A stretch of DNA of 7,524 bases from Phycisphaerales bacterium (GTDB lineage Bacteria; Planctomycetota; Phycisphaerae; Phycisphaerales; UBA1924), in NCBI GenBank assembly GCA_029260335.1, contig JAJDDL010000341.1, positions 1-7,524 of the forward strand. The letters run 5' to 3'. The position numbers and the translations under genes are program-made. Within the stretch, counting starts at the first letter, position 1; each line of letters starts with the position of its first letter. Under the pieces are notes generated by a model. The model worked only from the letters and a program-made list of their open reading frames with translations. It ran no database searches and was not told the DNA's origin. Positions 1 through 5,551 of the stretch are shown here, one piece after another.

Positions 1-189
1 GGTGGCAGCACCCGCGATCAATCCCGCCTGAGTTCCTTGCATGACTCCTGCAACCCGGGGCGGCGGCCTCCTGTCGCCGATCGCGAAGCGACAAGACGAT
101 TCACAATCTCGTCCCCAGGCAACGGGCCTCCCGCCCGCTATCACCACACCTGCCAACAGACAAAAACGCAACTCCGACGCACGCCACAC
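1..189 (-). CDS. Possible partial gene running off the left edge (N-terminus only)
   Basis: An open frame without stops runs from a GTG at 189-187 to the window edge, about 63 codons. The GTG lies only 4 bases after the TAG stop (196-194) of the upstream minus-strand gene and is preceded by AGGA, a spacing typical of translational coupling. The predicted N-terminus has an Arg-containing start and then a hydrophobic stretch (FCLLAGVVIAGG), which could be a signal or anchor segment. A Cys-containing linker and a Gly/Ala-rich stretch (GTQAGLIAGAAT) follow. An ATG at 42-40 in the same frame is an alternative start, with GGAG only 2 bases upstream, which is close. No family is recognised. The frame could also be chance in GC-rich DNA, in which case 1-193 is simply untranslated sequence; nothing else is visible there. 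Confidence 0.3.
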   Translation of the reverse strand, partial: MWRASELRFCLLAGVVIAGGRPVAWGRDCESSCRFAIGDRRPPPRVAGVMQGTQAGLIAGAAT

Positions 190-193
190 CGTC

Positions 194-1165
194 CTAGATA
201 AACGGTATCGAACCAAAGATGATCAACTGGCGCAGAAACTCCGCCCTCTGAAGCGGCAACTCCCCACGCAACCCACCTTCAACCTCACGCAAGTTGCCGG
301 GTTGATCACCGAGAAGAGATTCCATCTTCGGTTTCAACGCACTCGCCTTGCCCGACAGCATGAGAAACTGCAACGCACCCTCCGGCTCTGCCAACCAGAA
401 CGCCGCTCCATCGAGCTCCGCGCCGAGCGGCCGCCCAACCAACAGCCGCGCCTTCTTTGTCGAACCAACCGGCCGATAGACCCGCAGCACAAGCAACGCC
501 GAGTCCAGTTTCACAGATTTTGCCATCGGCTTCCACTGCTCGGGAATCTCAGCCTGATCTTCGCCCAGCCCCCCGTCAAGATTCTCGCCCAGACCTTTGA
601 GCATCTCTGAGAGTTCATCCTCGCTCTCCGCTCCGACGACGAACGTCGCGTCTTCAAAGATCGCAACGAGCAGTTGCTCTTTAAGTCGCTTGCCACCATA
701 GAAACTCAGCCCAACCCGACCGGAGTAGATTGCCCAATCCCCGTCCACTTCCTTCTTCGGCCCATCTTCGCGGCCCGCAGCCTCCTCCAGCGACGCCGCA
801 AGATCCCCAAAGCCGCCCTGCGAATAGGCAATGAACCGTTGCTTGAAGTTCCCAACGCCCAAATCCGGCGGTGCCTCAAAGGCAGAGCCGCCGATCGCGA
901 CGACATCCGGCTGGTCCCTCGTAAGCTCAGCGACCACCTTCCCACCCCAGTCGTCCTCGTCGAAGGGGTGGGGGATGGGCCACGTACCCATGCCCGAGTC
1001 CAAGGAAATCGCCTTGGGAAACTCCGCGAATCGCCAAATGGCAACGCTCTCGGTCTGCTTGGGCATCGCCGAAATCAACCGCACATTCGTGGGCGGGGCG
1101 GCCTGGGCCAAAGCACACTGACAGCCCGCAATCACAACGACAAGAACCGAGATTCGAACTGTCAT
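194..1165 (-). CDS. Secreted or lipid-anchored protein of unknown function
   Basis: The gene encodes about 323 residues from the ATG at 1165, which has GGAG six bases upstream. An ATG at 1177 also has a GGAG, four bases away, and a longer frame begins with TTG at 1204; both are possible but less well spaced. The N-terminus is a clear export signal: MTVRISVLVVVIAGC reads as a short lipobox (IAG before Cys15), and a signal-peptidase-I-like ALAQA/A site follows at about residues 17-22. The protein may therefore be a lipoprotein or a fully exported protein. The mature part mixes alpha and beta character, with a repeated feel of strand-rich stretches (LLVAIFEDATFVVGAE, ALLVLRVYRPVG) and no Cys after the signal region. 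No known domain is recognised. It is the third gene of a minus-strand operon, starting 47 bases after the lemA stop, so it is probably made with LemA and may act in the envelope. Confidence 0.8.
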   Translation of the reverse strand: MTVRISVLVVVIAGCQCALAQAAPPTNVRLISAMPKQTESVAIWRFAEFPKAISLDSGMGTWPIPHPFDEDDWGGKVVAELTRDQPDVVAIGGSAFEAPPDLGVGNFKQRFIAYSQGGFGDLAASLEEAAGREDGPKKEVDGDWAIYSGRVGLSFYGGKRLKEQLLVAIFEDATFVVGAESEDELSEMLKGLGENLDGGLGEDQAEIPEQWKPMAKSVKLDSALLVLRVYRPVGSTKKARLLVGRPLGAELDGAAFWLAEPEGALQFLMLSGKASALKPKMESLLGDQPGNLREVEGGLRGELPLQRAEFLRQLIIFGSIPFI

Positions 1166-1212
1166 CGTGGACTCCATGAAGCTCCAGCACCATGCTGTTT
1201 GCAAGCACTAGC

Positions 1213-1785
1213 TTAACCCAACTCCACCCTCGGCACAACCCGCTCCGCTTCACTCTCCAACTCAAAGAACCCCTCGCGCTCAACCCCAAACCCCCGCGCA
1301 ATCAAACTCGTCGGAAACATCTCACAAAGCTGATTCAAATCCCGCACATTCGCATTGAAAAACCGCCGCGAAGCCGCGATCCGATCCTCGGTCAACGCAA
1401 GCTCATTCTGCAACTCCAAGAACTGACCATCGGCCTTCAAATCCGGATACGCCTCGGCGAGCGCAAACAGCCCCTTCATCCCCACCATCAACGCCGACTC
1501 ATCACTCGCCTGGCTGTCATACGCCCCGGTATTCGCAGCCGCGGCGTTGCGCAACTGCACCACCCGCTCGAGCGTCTCACGCTCATGAGTCGCATAGCCC
1601 TTGACCGTCTCCACCAGATTCGGGATCAGGTCATACCGCCGCTTGAGCTCGACATCGATATCCGCCCAGCTCTCGCGCATGTGCACGCGAAGCGAGATGA
1701 GTCTGTTGTATGTCGCGATCGCCCACACGAGCACGAGCAGCACGATCCCGCCGACGACAATCAGAGCCATACCGGCACCGTTCAT
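1213..1785 (-). CDS. lemA: LemA family membrane protein
   Basis: This 190-residue protein has the normal length and order of LemA proteins. A single N-terminal membrane helix spans about residues 6-25 and is followed by the YNRLISLR segment. The family signature then appears as SWADIDVELKRRYDLIPNLVETVKGYATHE (residues 39-68), here spanning the W-A-D-I-D-V, K-R-R and L-I-P-N-L core. The second half shows YPDLKA (113-118), LQNELALTEDRIAASRRFFN (125-144) and FPTSLIARGFG (157-167), all typical of the helical bundle. LemA proteins sit in the envelope with an extracytoplasmic helical domain; their biochemical role is poorly defined. The ATG at 1785 overlaps the TGA of the upstream gene by four bases (ATGA), so translation is probably coupled. 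LemA genes are often next to DUF3137-type genes, as appears to be the case here. Confidence 0.95.
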   Translation of the reverse strand: MNGAGMALIVVGGIVLLVLVWAIATYNRLISLRVHMRESWADIDVELKRRYDLIPNLVETVKGYATHERETLERVVQLRNAAAANTGAYDSQASDESALMVGMKGLFALAEAYPDLKADGQFLELQNELALTEDRIAASRRFFNANVRDLNQLCEMFPTSLIARGFGVEREGFFELESEAERVVPRVELG

Positions 1786-2498
1786 AACGCCATCCCCGAT
1801 CGCGTTGCCAGATCCACCCGCACATGCTCAGGCCAGAGATCAAAGAACGCACAAAGCCACGCCAGCCGTGAGCGGAACTCCTCGATCTCCCACTTGCTCT
1901 GTCCATCGCTCATGCAGCATCGCCCGTCTTCGATGTCGACCGCCGGTGCATTGCCCGCAAGCAAAAACTCCATCATCGTTGGCGTGATGACGTCGTACGC
2001 GAACCGCCGGTCCGGGCTCTTCACATGGAACCGACGGCTGAACTCCGCGGATTCGAAATCAATGTCGTCGAACCCGATCATGCCCGCCAGCTTATCGAAC
2101 ATCCCCTCGCGACGGATCAGCAGATCCGGCACCCCATGGTACGGCACATCGAGAATCAGATAGCTGAACTTATGTGTGCTCGTTTGCCGATTGCCCTTGG
2201 AGTCGGTATGCGTTGTCTTGTATTTGAAATCGCCCATGACGCCCTCGTAGGTCGCGCCGTCAATCTCGACGTTCCCCATGAGCGTGTTGTACGCCCTGCG
2301 TGAGTGCCCCCGCCGAAACAGGTCGTGCCGGGCATACATCGCGTCGTGGCTCCGATCGACCGACGGGCTATACGTCCAGCCGATCTCCCGGGCAAGCGCA
2401 GAAAGAGCGTCCCGCCTTCTCTGCTCCAGCACATGCCCGCAATACGCAACCAGGACGACGACAACGAGGGCCATAACTAGTAGAAAGATCGGCAACAC
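1782..2498 (-). CDS. Membrane-anchored DUF3137-like protein, partner of LemA
   Basis: The frame opens with GTG at 2498 and encodes 238 residues; an in-frame ATG at 2474 (residue 9) is an alternative, and neither has a strong Shine-Dalgarno. Residues 2-19 form one strongly hydrophobic helix, followed by a positive patch (EQRRRD), which suggests an N-in membrane anchor. The segment around residues 146-180 (IDFESAEFSRRFHVKS, then DRRFAYDVITPTMMEFLL) resembles the C-terminal pattern of DUF3137: a 'felled' F-N/S-x-x-F-x-V motif, then a D-x-x-x-A-x-x-I-T-P block. The middle section (about 81-120, GATYEGVMGDFKYKTTH and SYLILDVPY) fits the beta-rich part. This family assignment is from memory of the motif pattern. 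It is the first gene of the operon and overlaps lemA by ATGA. The hydrophobic N-terminus and the neighbour suggest that it works with LemA at the inner membrane. Confidence 0.8.
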   Translation of the reverse strand: MLPIFLLVMALVVVVLVAYCGHVLEQRRRDALSALAREIGWTYSPSVDRSHDAMYARHDLFRRGHSRRAYNTLMGNVEIDGATYEGVMGDFKYKTTHTDSKGNRQTSTHKFSYLILDVPYHGVPDLLIRREGMFDKLAGMIGFDDIDFESAEFSRRFHVKSPDRRFAYDVITPTMMEFLLAGNAPAVDIEDGRCCMSDGQSKWEIEEFRSRLAWLCAFFDLWPEHVRVDLATRSGMAL

Positions 2499-2558
2499 GC
2501 TCGGCAGTCTAGCACGAGCTCAAACAACACAGCGCCTTCGTGGTACCAAGAGTCGTGC

Positions 2559-2585
2559 CACCGAGATCGGCTTGCGATCTCGGTG
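2559..2585. repeat. Perfect 11-bp inverted repeat (hairpin)
   Basis: CACCGAGATCG (2559-2569) and CGATCTCGGTG (2575-2585) are exact reverse complements with a 5-base loop, GCTTG. Neither flank carries a T-run, so this is not a standard intrinsic terminator. It lies between the stop of the HTH gene (2726) and the start of the DUF3137-like gene (2498), so on the minus strand it could form in the 5' untranslated RNA of the lemA operon or in the tail of the HTH transcript. A second pairing, TGCCACC (2556-2562) with GGTGGCA (2600-2606), competes for the same bases. Confidence 0.6.
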
Positions 2586-2595
2586 CTTCCTAGCT

Positions 2596-2697
2596 GCCGG
2601 GTGGCATGGCCAAGGCTTTGCGTGGCTATGTGGCTAAAGCAATACTCTGCTCCACGACGACGGCTGCGTGCTTGCAAGCCGGGTGCTCCAGGCCAAG
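2596..2697. repeat. Short repeated motif pair in the intergenic region
   Basis: The pattern GCCGGGTG, 4-5 bases, GGCCAAG occurs twice in the same orientation, at 2596-2614 and 2678-2697. Inside the first copy an imperfect hairpin forms: CATGGCCA (2605-2612) with TGGCTATG (2623-2630), 8 pairs including one G-T. A perfect 10-base palindrome, GCTTGCAAGC, lies at 2670-2679. Non-coding and possibly a degraded dispersed repeat; no other copy is visible in this window. Confidence 0.4.
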
Positions 2698-2725
2698 ATC
2701 TGGACCCACGAGTGTCGTTGACACC

Positions 2726-3967
2726 TCATAAACCCGGCCGCTCCTGCAACGCGAACCGGATCACCGCCGTCGAAGGCAACACCGGGTACCGGATCGTCAG
2801 GCGATACCCCACAAAGTCACGTGCCGACCATCCCGCCCGTTCAAACACGCGTTCGACGACCTTGTCATACCCGCCGGCCAACGCCGTAGCGCAAATCGGC
2901 GGGCAACTTCCGATCGACATCAAACCCGTATCCGTCGGCAGAAGATCGTGCTCGCCCGCGCCCACGTGCTCGTCCAGACCTCCTGCCGGTCGCCCATATA
3001 TCAACACTTCGGGCTCGAACGACTTGGCAAGATCCTTGTGGAGCATCACATCAAACAGCAAATGCTCGGTCGGCATCGTGATGGTCGAATACAGATCCCC
3101 AACGCGATCCTCCTCGCTCTGATAACGAGGCAACGCCGCGTGCTTGATCTCGCCATAGAAACAACTGAACATGCCGCGTTTGCCGATGGGTCCTTCGCCG
3201 AGCTCGTGCAAGACGCCCCGAGAATCCTGCCGTACATGGATCTCGGGCACGCACCCGGTGCAGAACTCGCGAACTAACAGCGGCCCCGGAGTGGTCTCGC
3301 CTGGGTCGATCGGTGTCGAATCCACCGGGATCCGCGATCCATCGTCGTGGTACATGCGCGTGCGAAAGAGCGGCCAGCGCAGGTTGGGCCGAAGCCGAAG
3401 CACATCCACCAATCCACCGACCAGCCCGGTATCGAGCCTCCTCGGATCATCCGGGTTCGGCGCAAGAAAATGCGTCGTCGTCCGCACCCGTGCCTGCACG
3501 CCCCAGATACCTGCATTGCCCTGAAAGGCTTTCTTTCGCGAGGCCTCCAAACGGTTCGTGCCCGATCCGAGATTCGCCAGCGCCAACTCTAAAGTCGCGC
3601 GGTCGCCCGTGTGGATCTTGATCATCCGATCGAAATCATCGAATGCCTTCGAGAGTTGTGCCATCGCCGGAGCGTTGACGCCCGCCTGGCCAAGTGTTTC
3701 CAGAAGGATGCGCTGCCCCGGCGGTCCCGGCAGATGCGCCACCGCGTCGGCCAACCTCGTCGCGTTCACGATCCTCGAAAGCTTCCACGCCAGGTTCCGC
3801 TCAATCCCAAGTTGCTCACTGAGTTCGCGTGGTCGCGAAGGATTCACGCCTCGTCCGTGGCAAACCTGAAGAATCGCGCCGCGGACCGCGTGCAGCGCCT
3901 CCTGGCAATGCTCGGGGAGTTCCTGAGCAGACTGGTCGGGCACGGCATGGTCAGTGTTTGTCCGCAT
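2726..3967 (-). CDS. Orphan protein with a predicted N-terminal helix-turn-helix
   Basis: About 413 residues are encoded from the ATG at 3967, which has AGGG eight bases upstream; an ATG at 3988 would add seven residues but lacks a visible ribosome binding site. Near the N-terminus (about residues 46-67) the segment RPRELSEQLGIERNLAWKLSRIV has the spacing of a helix-turn-helix: helix, a GI turn, then a recognition helix. A helical linker of about 60 residues follows. The rest (roughly 135-413) is a long globular region with no recognised domain, containing a CxxC at CTGC and later CPPIC, so metal binding or a disulfide is possible but unsupported. There is no signal peptide or membrane helix, so it is probably cytoplasmic. 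It is transcribed alone, divergent from the candidate small RNA at 4080-4215. The protein is inferred to bind DNA and may regulate itself, but no ligand or target is known. Confidence 0.75.
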   Translation of the reverse strand: MRTNTDHAVPDQSAQELPEHCQEALHAVRGAILQVCHGRGVNPSRPRELSEQLGIERNLAWKLSRIVNATRLADAVAHLPGPPGQRILLETLGQAGVNAPAMAQLSKAFDDFDRMIKIHTGDRATLELALANLGSGTNRLEASRKKAFQGNAGIWGVQARVRTTTHFLAPNPDDPRRLDTGLVGGLVDVLRLRPNLRWPLFRTRMYHDDGSRIPVDSTPIDPGETTPGPLLVREFCTGCVPEIHVRQDSRGVLHELGEGPIGKRGMFSCFYGEIKHAALPRYQSEEDRVGDLYSTITMPTEHLLFDVMLHKDLAKSFEPEVLIYGRPAGGLDEHVGAGEHDLLPTDTGLMSIGSCPPICATALAGGYDKVVERVFERAGWSARDFVGYRLTIRYPVLPSTAVIRFALQERPGL

Positions 3968-4029
3968 TAAATCTACCCTGGATGCCATTCTACGGCGATT
4001 CGGTATCTGCGTCTCAGTGCTTGTAAGGA

Positions 4030-4057
4030 ATCTCTAGAGATAGTTGCAGAGATCTCT
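4030..4057. promoter_or_regulatory. Pair of perfect palindromes, candidate operator
   Basis: ATCTCTAGAGAT (4030-4041) is a perfect 12-base palindrome, and AGAGATCTCT (4048-4057) a perfect 10-base one, six bases apart. They share the half-site AGAGAT/ATCTCT, so the same dimeric protein could bind both. Their centres are 17 bases apart. They lie 63 bases upstream of the HTH gene start at 3967 and overlap the candidate -35 box of the divergent RNA promoter. This is the arrangement expected for an operator controlling one or both divergent transcripts; binding by the neighbouring HTH protein is inference. Confidence 0.45.
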
Positions 4058-4073
4058 AAAGCCCCTATACGAT
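4044..4073 (+). promoter_or_regulatory. Candidate promoter of the small RNA
   Basis: TTGCAG (4044-4049) is a weak -35-like element, and TATACG (4066-4071) or TACGAT (4068-4073) is a -10-like element, with spacers of 16 or 18 bases. Each -10 matches the sigma-70 consensus at four of six positions and the -35 at three. This would place the RNA start near 4080. The sequence just upstream is AT-richer than the coding regions. The -35 overlaps the second palindrome, so a bound repressor would block it. Confidence 0.35.
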
Positions 4074-4079
4074 AACGAC

Positions 4080-4215
4080 GCAGACGAGGACCAAGCAGTT
4101 TGATTCTTCTGGCGCTGACGGGTGTGGTGACCCGCCGGCGCCGGTAGCGGAGTTGCCACCCACAACTCCGCTCGAAAGCAGAAGGGCCGGCGAGCTTCGC
4201 CGGCCCTCTGTTTTT
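4080..4215 (+). ncRNA. Candidate structured small RNA with three stem-loops
   Basis: Three well-formed stem-loops follow one another on the plus strand. The first has an outer stem GGCGC/GCGCC (4111-4115 with 4138-4142, extendable outward by a T-G and a C-G pair), a 3x3 internal loop, and an inner stem CGGGT/ACCCG (4119-4123 with 4130-4134) closed by GTGGTG. The second is a perfect 10-bp stem (4146-4155 with 4163-4172) closed by CCACCCA. The third is an intrinsic terminator. No protein gene follows on this strand before 6774, since the long plus-strand frames downstream are antisense to real genes, so this is unlikely to be a riboswitch or attenuator. An independent RNA of about 135 bases starting near 4080 fits best. 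It does not match tRNA, 5S, tmRNA, SRP or 6S RNA as far as can be judged by eye. The exact 5' end is inferred. Confidence 0.5.
4179..4215 (+). terminator. Intrinsic (rho-independent) terminator
   Basis: AGGGCCGGCGA (4183-4193) pairs perfectly with TCGCCGGCCCT (4197-4207) around a 3-base GCT loop. CAG (4179-4181) and CTG (4208-4210) extend the stem past one bulged A, and TTTTT follows at 4211-4215. The T-run is on the plus strand, so it ends a plus-strand transcript. Read from the other strand, the hairpin is followed only by TCTGCTTTC, a weak signal that might still help end the rhodanese operon. Confidence 0.85.
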
Positions 4216-4235
4216 AGAGTGCCGTGGTCTGAGGA

Positions 4236-4253
4236 GGCCTTGCGACGAAGGCC
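4236..4253. repeat. Small inverted repeat downstream of the terminator
   Basis: GGCCTT (4236-4241) and AAGGCC (4248-4253) are exact reverse complements around GCGACG. There is no T-run on either side. It may be a minor 3' hairpin of the minus-strand rhodanese transcript or chance. Confidence 0.3.
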
Positions 4254-4271
4254 ACGCGAACGTGCAATGGC

Positions 4272-4361
4272 TTAGATAGCAGAGACTGCCTCGCAATCGC
4301 CGCGGCATTTGCTCGTAGACGCGCATACCACAGCACCGCTGCACTTGGACTCATCACGCAC
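4272..4361 (-). CDS. Possible tiny cysteine-rich protein
   Basis: A 29-codon frame runs from GTG (4361-4359) to TAA (4274-4272), starting 21 bases after the rhodanese stop. The product has four cysteines spaced C-x5-C-x5-C-x3-C in a small polar background (KCSGAVVC, then STSKCRGDC). This spacing could suit a metal site or two disulfides. There is no clear Shine-Dalgarno, and the same frame is open upstream as a shadow of the rhodanese gene, so chance is a real alternative. A competing 46-codon frame beginning with ATG at 4355 overlaps the same DNA in another phase and looks less protein-like. Confidence 0.22.
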   Translation of the reverse strand: MRDESKCSGAVVCASTSKCRGDCEAVSAI

Positions 4362-4375
4362 TAGTCCGGACTTTC

Positions 4376-4395
4376 GCAAAGCTAAACGGCTTTGC
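4376..4395. repeat. 7-bp hairpin over the rhodanese stop codon
   Basis: GCAAAGC (4376-4382) and GCTTTGC (4389-4395) pair perfectly around a 6-base loop that contains most of the rhodanese stop codon. A 10-base palindrome, AGTCCGGACT, lies just beyond at 4363-4372. No T-run follows on the minus strand, so a terminator role is unlikely; 3'-end protection or chance is possible. Confidence 0.35.
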
Positions 4396-4774
4396 ACCCG
4401 CCATGTCCGCGCTCGTAGCGAGCAACGGAGGGATCGATTCTCTGTGACCAAAGATCTATCCCGCCCACGACCGACCGCGCCTGCGGAAACCCAAGCTGCT
4501 GCAACGCCAGCGCTGCCCGAAGCGACCGTACGCCATGATGGCACATCACAAGCACTAGCGTCTCATCATCCGCTTCGATCTCATCGGCCCGCCGTTCAAT
4601 CTCACCCAACGGCAAGTGCACCGCGCCATCCACGTGTGCAAACTCCCACTCATCGTCTAGTCGGCAATCCACCAGAATCGCGTCACCTGCGTCAAGCGAA
4701 ACTCTCGCGTCTGCAGCGGAAACCTCGAACGCTTCGCGCAAGCGGTACCCTTCTGGCAAGCTCGAATCACTCAT
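4382..4774 (-). CDS. Single-domain rhodanese-like protein
   Basis: This 130-residue protein covers one rhodanese domain with little else. The active-site loop is CHHGVRS (residues 78-84), with Cys78 as the persulfide-forming residue; this CHHGxRS form is common in small sulfurtransferases. The upstream strand-loop LVDCRLDDEWEFAHVDGAVHLP (34-55) is the typical first motif, and GFPQARSVVGGIDLWS (95-110) is the usual C-terminal one. The protein probably carries sulfane sulfur in the cytoplasm, as there is no signal peptide. Its ATG at 4774 overlaps the TGA of the preceding lipoprotein gene by four bases, so the two are translationally coupled. The family is certain, but the sulfur donor and acceptor cannot be told. 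The last ten residues (ERGHGGCKAV) carry an extra Cys near the end. Confidence 0.93.
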   Translation of the reverse strand: MSDSSLPEGYRLREAFEVSAADARVSLDAGDAILVDCRLDDEWEFAHVDGAVHLPLGEIERRADEIEADDETLVLVMCHHGVRSLRAALALQQLGFPQARSVVGGIDLWSQRIDPSVARYERGHGGCKAV

Positions 4775-5532
4775 CGCCCGAGGCCACCCGGCGGATCTTC
4801 CACGCCGGTCTCTTCTTCCGCAGTTCCATCGACGTCCGTATCTCCCTCGGACGGTTCGACGGGCGGTTCATCCACCACAGGTGCCTCCACCGGATTCTCT
4901 TCGATCGTCACCTCGACCCTCGGTTCGGTGATCCGCTGAATCCGGCCCGGCGCAATCTCGGTCGCGTCATCGCCGCGCACCGGCGCGACCTGAGCCTCAG
5001 GGTTCATCGCTAACGGAATCCAAGGCCGCATCGGTCGCCGCTCGTATTGCATCTCCGGGCTGTCATTGAACTCCCAGAACGGATCTACGAACAAGGCCCT
5101 GGGCACCAGCGCTAGCGCATCGAAAAGCGAGTACGCCGCGACCGTAATCCCCTCGGCGACTCCCATCTCAAGCCCGGTTTCACCCTTGTCCAGCGCCGAG
5201 AGCAGCGTTGGCGCATACCCGTCATTTCGCTCGGCGTACCCCGGCACCCACTCATCGGTGTAGCTCGGCCGATGCCTCACGCCACCGGCGGGCACGCGGA
5301 TCCGTGTCGCGAGCCATTCTGAGCGGTCCAATGACGAAGCCGAAGGCCGGAGCCCGTGCTCGGCAGCCGAGAACCGCTCCAACGGCGGCAATCGCTCGGC
5401 CCGCCCGGGGTTCACGCCTTCGAGCACGAGCCCATGATCCAGCGCCAGCCGCCCATTCTCGGAGTTCACGCACGCGCACATCACCCCGGCGAATCCGCAC
5501 AAGGCCACAACGCTCAGGCACCTAAATCTCAT
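4771..5532 (-). CDS. Probable lipoprotein with an acidic Pro/Glu-rich tail, unknown function
   Basis: The frame is open from 5784, but the first 84 codons overlap recX and are rich in Arg and Ser, so they are not the real start. The likely ATG is at 5532, with GGAG eight bases upstream, giving 253 residues; an ATG at 5550, one base after the recX stop, is the alternative. The N-terminus MRFRCLSVVALCGFAGVMCAC is a signal peptide ending in a lipobox-like M-C-A-Cys (Cys21), atypical at position -3. The central part contains a hydrophobic stretch (GITVAAYSLFDALALVPRALFV) that could be a buried or membrane-associated helix. The final 55 residues are dominated by Glu, Asp, Pro and Val (VEVTIEENPVEAPVV, then EPPVEPSEGDTDVDG) and are probably disordered. 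No known domain is recognised. It lies between recX and rhodanese in the operon. Confidence 0.75.
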   Translation of the reverse strand: MRFRCLSVVALCGFAGVMCACVNSENGRLALDHGLVLEGVNPGRAERLPPLERFSAAEHGLRPSASSLDRSEWLATRIRVPAGGVRHRPSYTDEWVPGYAERNDGYAPTLLSALDKGETGLEMGVAEGITVAAYSLFDALALVPRALFVDPFWEFNDSPEMQYERRPMRPWIPLAMNPEAQVAPVRGDDATEIAPGRIQRITEPRVEVTIEENPVEAPVVDEPPVEPSEGDTDVDGTAEEETGVEDPPGGLGR

Positions 5533-5551
5533 CGCATGATCTCCGTTCATC

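Noticed and set aside
41..1216. Two plus-strand frames of 189 and 180 codons
   Set aside because: Both lie antisense to the exported-protein gene and have Arg/Pro/Gln-rich sequences without domain-like patterns.
1192..2163. 323-codon open frame on the plus strand
   Set aside because: Antisense to lemA and the DUF3137-like gene, rich in Arg, His and Pro with no recognisable motif; long antisense frames are expected in GC-rich genes.
2559..2585. Terminator for the HTH gene
   Set aside because: Perfect stem but no T-run on either strand, and it sits 140 bases after the stop codon.
3973..4344. 123-codon minus-strand frame over the structured RNA
   Set aside because: Cys/Arg-rich, no ribosome site, and the DNA is better explained by perfect RNA stems and a terminator.
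4309..5013. 234-codon plus-strand frame after the terminator, a possible target of an attenuator
   Set aside because: It is antisense to the rhodanese and lipoprotein genes and has no family-like sequence, so the structured RNA is not treated as its leader.
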